This document shows, piece by piece, positions 1-5,969 of a stretch of DNA of 10,102 nucleotides. Below the pieces are notes generated by a model that was given only the letters and a program-made list of their open reading frames with translations, had not been told where the DNA came from and searched no databases. The position numbers were made by a program, and so were the translations under genes. Numbering within the stretch: the first letter of the stretch is position 1; each line of letters starts with the position of its first letter. Source of the DNA: Syntrophomonadaceae bacterium (GTDB lineage Bacteria; Bacillota; Dethiobacteria; PWVN01); contig PWVN01000238.1 of the NCBI GenBank assembly GCA_003561835.1, positions 1-10,102 of the forward strand, in the 5' to 3' direction.

Positions 1-357
1 AGGGGTTTTGTTTATGCCGACGGCTCTCTGGTGAGAAAAGCCCGGGTAATCACTGTAGAAGAAGGGGCAGGGGACATGGGGGAACCACGGATAGAGCAAA
101 GAGTGGGACTGCCGTCTTCAAGGCATGAGGCAGCAGACCTGAAACCTTTTGCCCCGGATCGGGGGCTGCACCCCTTCAGGACAGCCGACGGGATGGAGGC
201 CTGGAACAGGAAGAGCCGCCGGCTGCCCCTGCGGCGAAAGCAAAGAGGAAAGGGCCTTGACTCCGGCAAGGACAAAGGGAAGGCATTCCCTACCTGGAAG
301 AAGCGGCCGGGGACGGGAGAAAATAACACATTTATCTACAGGAGGTTGCAAAGATGA
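1..357 (+). CDS. C-terminal end of a probable GrpE-like nucleotide exchange factor (partial, start outside window)
   Basis: This frame is open from base 1 to the TGA at 355-357. The first 20 or so residues (RGFVYADGSLVRKARVITV) fit the conserved end of GrpE, where a 'GY...G..LRPA.V.V' strand closes the beta domain that opens the Hsp70 nucleotide cleft. The next gene is an Hsp70 whose ATG (354) overlaps this TGA, so the two are probably translationally coupled. This is the usual place for a GrpE partner. After the GrpE-like end the frame continues for about 95 residues rich in Arg, Lys, Gly and Pro, with no family I recognise. GrpE proteins normally stop within a few residues of this strand, so the tail is either a lineage-specific extension or the result of a lost stop or frameshift. 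The identification rests on about 20 residues and on context. The body of the protein lies upstream of the window. Confidence 0.5.
   Translation, partial: RGFVYADGSLVRKARVITVEEGAGDMGEPRIEQRVGLPSSRHEAADLKPFAPDRGLHPFRTADGMEAWNRKSRRLPLRRKQRGKGLDSGKDKGKAFPTWKKRPGTGENNTFIYRRLQR
340..345 (+). promoter_or_regulatory. Ribosome binding site of the Hsp70 gene
   Basis: AGGAGG lies 8 bases before the ATG at 354, inside the last codons of the upstream frame. It fixes the Hsp70 start and fits coupled translation across the ATGA overlap. Confidence 0.8.
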
Positions 358-2171
358 GCGAATCTGTCCCCATTGTGGGTATTGACCTGGGAACCACCTA
401 TTCGGCTGCTGCCTGCATCCAAAAAGGAAGACCGCAGATCATCCCTGCTGCCGGCGGCCAGGGCATCATACCTTCTGTGGTCCATATGGACCGCTCCGGG
501 CGGGTGATCGTGGGGCGGGATGCCAGAGCAGCCCTGGTTGCCATGCCCAATCGGACCGTCGCCGCCATTAAACGGCAAATGGGCAGCGACAAGAAAGTTA
601 AATTGGGAGATAAGGAATTTTTGCCCCAGGAGATTTCTGCCCTCATTCTGAAGGAGCTCAAGGACGCCGTGGACAACTTGCTGGGACCGGGAGAAAAGGA
701 GGCCGTCATCACCGTACCCGCCTATTTTAACGATGAACAGCGCCGGGCCACCCAACAGGCCGGGGAGCTGGCAGGTTTTGTCGTGGAACGAATCATCAAC
801 GAACCCACGGCGGCTGCCATGGCCTTCGGTCTGTACAACATGCAGGAGAACCGGAATATCCTGGTGTACGATCTGGGAGGGGGAACCTTCGATGTCTCGG
901 TGCTGGAGACCCTGGGGGGGATCCTGGAGGTCAAGGCGTCAGCGGGGAACAGCCTTCTCGGGGGCGAAGATTTTGACTGGCTGCTGGTCAACTGGATGGC
1001 CGGCATCCTGAAGGAACGCCACGGAGCGGACCCCCTGAAGGACCTGAAGGCCAAGGCCCTTTTGAAGGAAGAGGCGGAACGGGTCAAAATCGTCCTTTCC
1101 CGGGAAGAAAAGGCGACAGCCAGTTTGCCGGTGGTCATGTTCCATAAGAACAAGCCCCTGGGCCTGGAAGCGGAGATCAGCCGCAAAGAATTTGAAGAGA
1201 TGATCGAACCCCTCCTTCAGGAAACCCTGAATAAGGTCCGGGATGCCCTGACGGAGGCAGGCCTCGAGGCTGAAAATATTCAGGATGTGCTTCTGGTGGG
1301 GGGGTCCACCCGAATTCCCCGGGTTCGGGAACTGCTGTACGAGATTTTTCAGAAAGAGGCAAGGAAAGATGTTCACCCGGATGAAGCGGTGGCTCTGGGG
1401 GCTGCCGTCCAGGCTGGCATCAAAGGCGGCAACATCTCAAAAGATGAAATGATCGTCACCGATGTCGCCCCCTTTTCCATGGGAATCGCAGTCATGGATA
1501 ATTCTTTTGGCCCCAATGCCAGGGAGGGTAGGTTCTCCGTAATTATCCCCAAGAACACCGCCATTCCAGCATCCCGCAAAGATACTTTTTGCACCGTCGG
1601 GGACTACCAGACAGTCGCATCCATTGAGGTTTACCAGGGAGAACACCGGTGGGTTGAGAACAACAAGCACCTGGGCAAATTCTCGCTGGAGGGGGTGCCC
1701 CCGGCCCCGGCCGGTGAAGAAAAAATCGTGGTTGAGTTTCGTTACAACCTCAACGGTATCCTGGAAGTAACGGCCAAATGCCTTTCCAACAACAAATCCA
1801 TGCAGGTAGTCATGCAGGATGCCCTGAGCCGTTTTGCCCGGGAGGCCTTTCAGGAGAGTGCCACCTCCCTGGAAGCCCTGTGGAAAAATGCCCCCGGGGA
1901 GGAAGAGCCACAGGCGCAGTTGGATATCGATAGCTACTTGGATGATGAGGATTTCACTGTTGAGGATAAGGACCACCAGGCCATGGAAGAGGAGGCCCGG
2001 GTACTGCTGAAGCGGGCCAAGAAGCTCAAAAGTGCTGCCATCGGCTTAAAGAGGAAGAAGTTGTTGGATATCATCGACCTGCTCAAGGGGGCCCTGGAAG
2101 GCAACGACAGCGACAATCTGGCCGGCGCCATCGATGAAGCCACAGACCTCTTGATTGATGTGGACGTATAG
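354..2171 (+). CDS. Hsp70 family chaperone, HscC-like
   Basis: A complete 605-residue cytoplasmic ATP-dependent Hsp70. The ATPase domain (about 1-370) has phosphate-1 GIDLGTTYS at 9-17, the catalytic lysine in AAIKRQMG (K73), the connect motif INEPTAAAMAFG, phosphate-2 DLGGGTFD at 173-180 and the adenosine motif LLVGGSTRIPRV at 313-324. The substrate-binding domain follows, with NLNGILEVTAK near its end, then a shortened and divergent lid containing an acidic stretch and no EEVD tail. Several segments recall E. coli HscC rather than DnaK: KRQMGS, SAGNSLLGGEDF, the linker MIVTDVAPFSMGI (not VLLLDVTPLSLGI) and IEVYQGEHRWVENN. HscC itself is paired with a dedicated J-protein, and here too a J-domain gene follows after 11 bases, with a GrpE-like gene upstream. 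It is therefore likely a specialised second Hsp70 rather than the housekeeping DnaK. No CIRCE element is visible. The subfamily assignment is from recalled sequence patterns, but the Hsp70 family is certain. Confidence 0.93.
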   Translation: MSESVPIVGIDLGTTYSAAACIQKGRPQIIPAAGGQGIIPSVVHMDRSGRVIVGRDARAALVAMPNRTVAAIKRQMGSDKKVKLGDKEFLPQEISALILKELKDAVDNLLGPGEKEAVITVPAYFNDEQRRATQQAGELAGFVVERIINEPTAAAMAFGLYNMQENRNILVYDLGGGTFDVSVLETLGGILEVKASAGNSLLGGEDFDWLLVNWMAGILKERHGADPLKDLKAKALLKEEAERVKIVLSREEKATASLPVVMFHKNKPLGLEAEISRKEFEEMIEPLLQETLNKVRDALTEAGLEAENIQDVLLVGGSTRIPRVRELLYEIFQKEARKDVHPDEAVALGAAVQAGIKGGNISKDEMIVTDVAPFSMGIAVMDNSFGPNAREGRFSVIIPKNTAIPASRKDTFCTVGDYQTVASIEVYQGEHRWVENNKHLGKFSLEGVPPAPAGEEKIVVEFRYNLNGILEVTAKCLSNNKSMQVVMQDALSRFAREAFQESATSLEALWKNAPGEEEPQAQLDIDSYLDDEDFTVEDKDHQAMEEEARVLLKRAKKLKSAAIGLKRKKLLDIIDLLKGALEGNDSDNLAGAIDEATDLLIDVDV

Positions 2172-2182
2172 GAGGGACGAGG

Positions 2183-3454
2183 ATGGAATTTTCGCAAACC
2201 GGGAGCTCCCGGAGAAAAAGCAAAAAGAAAGCCCCTATGGAAAACTATTACAAGGTGTTGGGAACCACCGCCAAAGCTTCGGAGAAGACCATCAGGGAGC
2301 GGTACATCACAAAAGTCAGGGAATTCCCCCCGGAAACCCACCCGGAGGAGTTTCAGAAAGTGCGCCTGGCCTATGACACCCTGAAAGACCCCAAAAAACG
2401 CCAGGAGTACGACCTGCAAAGGACTCACGGCGGCAGACTGGAGCGGCTGATAAAAAAAGCCAAAAAGCATATACAGGAGGGGGAACAGGACAAAGCCAAG
2501 GCATTGTTAAGTAAAGCCCTGAGTTTAGCACCCGGCAAACTGGAGCTCCATTACGCCCTGGGGTCCATCTACCTCGATGAAGAAGAATATGAGGGGTTTG
2601 AGCACCAATTTTCCGAAGCCTACAAGGTGGCACCTGAGAACTACAAGGCAAAGGTCCTGGCCAACAAGGCCGAAGTCGCCCTGGATTGCGATGAAGAGGA
2701 AATGGCCCTGGAAATCCTGGAGAACCTGCAGGCCCTCCACCCGGAGGAGGCGGAGGAGTTTGCCCATTTATTAAGAAGGGCCTATATGGATCTGGATATG
2801 GGGGAGGAACTGTGGGAACTGGCCCAGGCAAAAGTGAATGAACTGCCTTTGGATGCCCTGGAAGCTTCCCACTGGCCGAGATATTTGCACTGGCTGAATG
2901 CCTTGACCTTCACAGAAAACTGGTCCTTGAAGAGCAAGGTGATGAGCCGGGTCAGGAAGTACCTGAAGAATGTTATACTTTCTCAGGAGGAAGAGGCCCG
3001 GGTGGTGGCAGACCTGCGGAATTTCTCTGAAGAGGCCATGGCCTATGGGGATTACAAGGAAGCTTCGGTTTTTCTGGAGCTGCTGAAGTATATGCAGCCC
3101 AAGGATTCGCATGTGATCAGCCTGATGAGCCGTTTTCAGAAAGAAAAACAGCTGGATGAAGAAGTCAACAGGCTCAACAAAGACCCCTATATATTCCCTT
3201 TGGTCAGGGTTGAAGCTATGAAAATGTATTTGCTGAACAATTTTCCGGAAAAGTTGCTCTCCTTTGTGATGAGCGTCCCTCCGAATCTGGAAGAGATGTA
3301 TGGCTCCGATGATGAAGAGTTTGCCTATGGATTGGCCCTGCTCAAAAAGAAGTACAAAGGGGTCTATCGGGAGTATCAGGAAAAATGGGACAGACTTTTT
3401 GAGGAAAAACAGGGCAACCTGAACCGGGAAGCCCGCCGCAGCATCAAGTATTGA
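2183..3454 (+). CDS. J-domain-like co-chaperone with helical (TPR-type) repeats and a degenerate HPD motif
   Basis: A 423-residue protein starting at ATG 2183, behind AGGAGGG at 2170-2176. A second ATG at 2237 (M19) has no good ribosome site. Residues 1-18 are basic. Residues 20-77 follow the J-domain pattern: NYYKVLG in helix I, IRERYITKVREF in helix II, and FQKVRLAYDTLKDPKKRQEYD as helix III and its end. The universally important HPD between helices II and III reads PPE (49-51), so normal stimulation of Hsp70 ATPase is doubtful. From about residue 85 the protein is all-helical with TPR-like stretches such as AKALLSKALSLAPGKLELHYALGSIY and EMALEILENLQALHPEEAEE, suited to protein binding. The C-terminal half (about 210-423) is charged and helical without a recognised family. 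No zinc-finger or Gly/Phe region is present, so it is not DnaJ. It lies 11 bases after the Hsp70 gene, probably in the same mRNA, and likely targets or scaffolds that Hsp70. Confidence 0.82.
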   Translation: MEFSQTGSSRRKSKKKAPMENYYKVLGTTAKASEKTIRERYITKVREFPPETHPEEFQKVRLAYDTLKDPKKRQEYDLQRTHGGRLERLIKKAKKHIQEGEQDKAKALLSKALSLAPGKLELHYALGSIYLDEEEYEGFEHQFSEAYKVAPENYKAKVLANKAEVALDCDEEEMALEILENLQALHPEEAEEFAHLLRRAYMDLDMGEELWELAQAKVNELPLDALEASHWPRYLHWLNALTFTENWSLKSKVMSRVRKYLKNVILSQEEEARVVADLRNFSEEAMAYGDYKEASVFLELLKYMQPKDSHVISLMSRFQKEKQLDEEVNRLNKDPYIFPLVRVEAMKMYLLNNFPEKLLSFVMSVPPNLEEMYGSDDEEFAYGLALLKKKYKGVYREYQEKWDRLFEEKQGNLNREARRSIKY

Positions 3455-3531
3455 GGAAAATATATTTGATATTTGCTTGAGGGTTTGCAACAAAACCCCC
3501 CTTTGAAACGTTATTGATATGAGGGCAAATA

Positions 3532-4419
3532 ATGGTTCGTTGGGGGGTACCTATGGAGCGGGCAAAGGAAGCAGCGGCAAGATACGTGGAAGAAGGCTTG
3601 CTGGCCCTGGTCCCTGTTTATGCCGATGGGGGAAATGCCTGCCGTATTTACACGGGTTGTGGGGATTACCTGGACGCCCATTCCCTGCAGTGGCTTCTCT
3701 CCCGGGTTGCCGCCTATCATGGGACCGGAGTCAAACTCCTGCACCAGGTATACGGGCCTGTCCTGGGGCGGCGGAACACCATTCCCCTGCCCCTTTCCCG
3801 GGAGGTCCTGCTGCTGCCTTTGAAAATGAGGGAAGCCCGGGTTGCCGGCGACACCACCATCGGTTATGTGAACGGCCACAGGGTCACCCGGGTGGAGCCG
3901 GCCCCTGCCCCGTACCGCAGCACCCTTCACCTGCGGGAAGGCCTGACTCTGGAAAGCTTCACCACCCCTGCCACCGCCAGGGAGCGCCTGCTGCAGGGGC
4001 AGAGCGTCTACCGGGAATTCCTGCGGCGCCGGAAGGAGCCCGGGGCCTCTGCCCCTTACCCTTCTGCCCCTGGTGGACCCCCTCCTGGTCCCCTTCCTTT
4101 GTCTGGCGGGCCCCCTCCTGGTATCCCTTCATCTCCCGGTGGATTCCCTCCGGCCATCCCTCCTTCCCCTGGTGGGTCCCTCCTTCCCTGTACCCCTCCT
4201 TCCCCTGGAGAGCATGTTCCCTGCCCATATCCTTCCCCTCTTCCGGCTGATCTCTGCACCCCTTCGGCTCCCTCATGCCAAACTTATGCTTCACCTCCCT
4301 CCGCTGCTGCCTCAACCCGGAAACGAGGTACTTCCGGGGAGGCGGAGGATGAGATGTTGGGCGTTGTGCTGAAAACAATCCTGCGGAAGCTCATGGAAAC
4401 CTTTGCCCTGGAGCTGTAA
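3532..4419 (+). CDS. Unrecognised protein with a ComK-like N-terminal domain and a Pro/Gly repeat tail
   Basis: A 295-residue protein. I chose ATG 3532 because GAGGG (3521-3525) sits 6 bases upstream. ATG 3553 is a possible alternative. Residues 20-167 look like a well-ordered conserved domain. By eye their layout matches Bacillus ComK: an early strand LALVPV, then SLQWLLSRVAAYHG, then YGPVLGRRNTIPLPLS (ComK has YAGRKAGTYEVTKISHKPPI), a hydrophobic LLLPLKMREARV (ComK FLFPTLSSTRP), GYVNGHRV (ComK GWISHVHV), and a strand plus helix STLHLREGLTLESFTTPATARERLLQGQ. ComK is a DNA-binding transcription activator of competence genes. Identity is low and this is inference, with no search behind it. Residues 180-235 are a Pro/Gly/Ser repeat, and residues 270-295 end in an amphipathic helix (LGVVLKTILRKLMETF). 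There is no signal peptide or membrane segment. It stands apart from the chaperone operon (77-base gap) and from the ferredoxin gene, which has its own promoter. The gene call is solid but the function is uncertain. Confidence 0.6.
   Translation: MVRWGVPMERAKEAAARYVEEGLLALVPVYADGGNACRIYTGCGDYLDAHSLQWLLSRVAAYHGTGVKLLHQVYGPVLGRRNTIPLPLSREVLLLPLKMREARVAGDTTIGYVNGHRVTRVEPAPAPYRSTLHLREGLTLESFTTPATARERLLQGQSVYREFLRRRKEPGASAPYPSAPGGPPPGPLPLSGGPPPGIPSSPGGFPPAIPPSPGGSLLPCTPPSPGEHVPCPYPSPLPADLCTPSAPSCQTYASPPSAAASTRKRGTSGEAEDEMLGVVLKTILRKLMETFALEL
4069..4236 (+). repeat. Degenerate in-frame tandem repeat, about 33-36 bases per unit, coding Pro/Gly/Ser
   Basis: Five imperfect units encode PGGPPPGPLPLS, GGPPPGIPSS, PGGFPPAIPPS, PGGSLLPCTPPS and PGEHVPCPYPS (residues 180-235). 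The DNA is pyrimidine-rich on the + strand with recurring CCTGGTGG and CCTCCT blocks. Copies differ in length (10-12 codons) and at many bases, so the array is old rather than freshly expanded. It encodes a probably disordered linker between the ComK-like domain and the C-terminal helix. Confidence 0.7.
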
Positions 4420-4467
4420 AGGGGGGAGTAAAGGCAAGAGCTGCTGGAAATTGCGTTTTTGCCAAGA

Positions 4468-4483
4468 TGTGCTAATCTTCACA
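4468..4483 (+). promoter_or_regulatory. Candidate Crp/Fnr-family operator
   Basis: TGTGC-TAATCT-TCACA matches 9 of the 10 half-site bases of TGTGA-N6-TCACA, the palindrome used by Crp and by Bacillus Fnr. Its centre (4475.5) lies about 40.5 bases before the start expected from the TATAAT at 4504-4509. That is within a base of the -41.5 position of class II activator sites, and no good -35 hexamer is present. CAAGATGT occurs twice here (4463-4470 and 4482-4489) and TTCACAA twice (4478-4484 and 4489-4495), which may mean a second binding site. Confidence 0.5.
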
Positions 4484-4503
4484 AGATGTTCACAATTCAT
4501 GGC

Positions 4504-4509
4504 TATAAT
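4504..4509 (+). promoter_or_regulatory. Sigma-A -10 element of the ferredoxin membrane protein gene
   Basis: A perfect TATAAT, 31 bases before the TTG start, would give a leader of about 25 bases beginning near 4516. No TTGACA-like -35 lies 16-18 bases upstream; TTCACA at 4478-4483 is 20 bases away. This suits an activator-dependent promoter. Confidence 0.55.
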
Positions 4510-4540
4510 AAGGGGAGACGATTTTGAGGGAGGTGGCGTA

Positions 4541-5740
4541 TTGCTGAAGAAACTCAGGCTAATATGCCAGGGTGTCCTGCTGGCCCTGGTCCTGGTCTTT
4601 GCCTACCTGCACACCATCGACAATATTTACCCGTCTTCCCATGCCCTCTGCCCCTTTGGGGGGCTGGCCAGCCTTTATTCCCTGGTAACCACGGGGACCT
4701 TTGTCCACCGGACCCATGCCTCTTCCCTGTTCCTGCTGCTGGCCGTGGTGCTGACGGCCCTTTTGGCGGGTAGGGTCTTCTGTGCCTGGCTGTGCCCCCT
4801 GGGAACCCTGGGGGAGTGGGTGCACAAGTTGGGGAGAAGAATCGGAATCAAGAGGCCCTTTGTGCCGCCGGCCCCTGTGGACAGGGCCTTGCGGTATACG
4901 AAATACCTGATTCTGGCCCTTCTTCTTTACTTCACCTGGAGCCTGGGGCACCTGTTTTACAGGGAGGCCTGCCCCTGGGCGGCTTTCATGACCATTTTTG
5001 AACCCGAGGAACTGGTGGAGGATGTCCTGATCGGCGGGGGGATCCTCCTGGCAGTCCTGGGGGCCTCCGTCTATATTGAGCGCTTCTTCTGCCGGTATCT
5101 TTGCCCCATGGGAGCTGCCCTGGCCATCTTCAACCGGTTCAGCCTCATCAAACCCCTGCGGGATGTAGAATGCCGCGGCTGCCAGGCCTGTGACCGGGTA
5201 TGCCCCTCCGGGGTGCAGGTCAGTCGGGCCACCCGGGTGCATGACGGGGACTGCATCCGCTGCTACGCCTGCCTGGATACGTGCCCCGAGAAGGGGAGCC
5301 TGACTTTGAACCTGAAGCGCCTGAAGCCCGCCCTGGCCGGCTTTCTGGCCGTCCTGGTCTTTGCCGGCACCGTTTTGGTTTCCGCCCAGGCCGGCTACTG
5401 GGAAAAGGGGCGGACCCTCAGCAGGGTTAGCGGCCAGGGGGAGGGCGTCGGCCAGGGTACGGGAACAGGCATGGGCCAGGGCATCGATCAAAGTATTGAG
5501 GGAAGCGATATTCCTGCGGCCCTCCTTGAAGAACTTCAGTCTATTCGGGCCACCACAACCCTGCAGGAGATCTCGGATGCTTTCCCGATCCCCCTGGAGG
5601 AGCTATATTCCCTTTTGGAAATCGCGGAAAACTTCCCGCCGGAGAGCACCGTGAGGGATATCGGTGAGGCTGCGGGGGTTACCCGGGGCCAGCTCTTGAG
5701 ACTATTGGCGGAATACCTGAACTCTTCTCAGGAGAGGTAA
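4541..5740 (+). CDS. Polytopic membrane protein with two [4Fe-4S] ferredoxin clusters (NapH/NosR-like)
   Basis: A 399-residue integral membrane redox protein that probably passes electrons between the quinone pool or a cytoplasmic donor and an unknown partner. I chose TTG 4541 because GGAGGTG (4529-4535) is 5-6 bases upstream and the protein then begins with a short basic stretch and membrane helix 1 (about 7-26). The frame is open from 4403, but that would place the promoter inside the gene. Further hydrophobic helices lie near 61-80, 121-140, 162-180 and 262-283. Membrane-side Cys motifs are CPFGG (C37), CAWLCPLG (C81, C85), ACPWAAF (C144) and CRYLCPMG (C184, C188), typical of the NapH/NosR/YccM group. 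Two classical clusters follow: C211-x2-C-x2-C-x3-C221 and C238-x2-C-x2-C-x3-C248. After helix 5 come a Gly/Gln-rich linker (about 292-320) and a small helical domain with two similar motifs (TLQEISDAFPIPLEELYSLL and TVRDIGEAAGVTRGQLLRLL). The electron partner is not in this window. The gene stands alone. Confidence 0.88.
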   Translation: MLKKLRLICQGVLLALVLVFAYLHTIDNIYPSSHALCPFGGLASLYSLVTTGTFVHRTHASSLFLLLAVVLTALLAGRVFCAWLCPLGTLGEWVHKLGRRIGIKRPFVPPAPVDRALRYTKYLILALLLYFTWSLGHLFYREACPWAAFMTIFEPEELVEDVLIGGGILLAVLGASVYIERFFCRYLCPMGAALAIFNRFSLIKPLRDVECRGCQACDRVCPSGVQVSRATRVHDGDCIRCYACLDTCPEKGSLTLNLKRLKPALAGFLAVLVFAGTVLVSAQAGYWEKGRTLSRVSGQGEGVGQGTGTGMGQGIDQSIEGSDIPAALLEELQSIRATTTLQEISDAFPIPLEELYSLLEIAENFPPESTVRDIGEAAGVTRGQLLRLLAEYLNSSQER

Positions 5741-5767
5741 TATTTGTAATTTGATGCTTCGTTTGTG

Positions 5768-5814
5768 AGTAAGTTTACTTCTGGGCCTGACCCCAAAAGT
5801 AAACTTACTTTTTG
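5768..5814 (+). terminator. Intrinsic terminator after the ferredoxin membrane protein gene
   Basis: A perfect 13-base-pair stem is formed by AGTAAGTTTACTT (5768-5780) and AAGTAAACTTACT (5797-5809), followed by TTTT. The 16-base loop can add an inner TGGG/CCCA stem (5782-5785 with 5792-5795). The outer stem is AT-rich and unusually long for a terminator, and each arm is itself nearly palindromic. The same structure could be the relic of a small repeat element. Confidence 0.65.
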
Positions 5815-5903
5815 GTGTCTTTTGCGATGTGAAAAGTTTTTCCCGAAGGGGGCTCTCTTCAGGCCGGTAGATACAATCTGAAAAGAATCGAATACTATAT
5901 TTA

Positions 5904-5933
5904 GCAGGAATACATATAGGTTTTGTCGAATTA
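5904..5933 (+). promoter_or_regulatory. Candidate sigma-H (Spo0H) promoter of the amino-sugar operon
   Basis: GCAGGAATA (5904-5912) fits the sigma-H -35 consensus RnAGGAwWW at every position. GTCGAATTA (5925-5933) fits the -10 consensus RnnGAATww. They are 12 bases apart, and the known spacing is 11-12. Transcription would begin near 5940, giving a leader of about 30 bases. No convincing sigma-A promoter is visible in this stretch. Sigma-H drives genes of late growth and sporulation entry in Firmicutes. Confidence 0.55.
5924..5930 (+). promoter_or_regulatory. Candidate Spo0A box
   Basis: TGTCGAA inside TTTTGTCGAA matches the 0A box TGNCGAA exactly. It overlaps the candidate sigma-H -10 element, where bound Spo0A would be expected to repress. 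A 7-base motif is weak alone, and the overlap with the sigma-H -10 consensus may explain the match. Confidence 0.35.
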
Positions 5934-5969
5934 GCCATAGTTGTGATTAACAGGTGGGAGGTGGATGAG

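Noticed and set aside
11..21. The word TTTATGCCGA shared by bases 11-20 and the ComK-like gene near 3617
   Set aside because: Both encode VYADG by chance in unrelated proteins, and the match does not extend.
3481..3498. GGGTTT/AAACCC hairpin after the J-like gene as a terminator
   Set aside because: The stem has only 6 pairs and is followed by C and mixed bases rather than a T tract. It may weaken read-through, but I cannot support a terminator call.
3519..4250. A 243-codon + strand frame overlapping the ComK-like gene
   Set aside because: No ribosome site is seen, the Pro/Trp/Arg-rich composition fits frame-shifted reading, and the other frame shows an ordered conserved domain.
4433..4463. 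GGCAA/TTGCC inverted repeat after the ComK-like gene
   Set aside because: Five pairs across a 21-base loop with no following T run is expected by chance.
4403..4540. An N-terminal extension of the ferredoxin membrane protein from ATG 4403
   Set aside because: This stretch contains the TATAAT and Crp/Fnr-like site, overlaps the previous gene, and lacks a ribosome site, whereas TTG 4541 has a perfect one.
4559..5491. A 310-codon - strand frame opposite the ferredoxin gene
   Set aside because: It is rich in Gly, Gln and Pro with no motif, and the + strand has clear Cys clusters and membrane helices.
5815..5903. A riboswitch or glmS-type ribozyme upstream of the amino-sugar operon
   Set aside because: Only short stems such as GAAG/CTTC are visible, no conserved riboswitch core is recognisable, and the candidate promoter lies downstream of this stretch.
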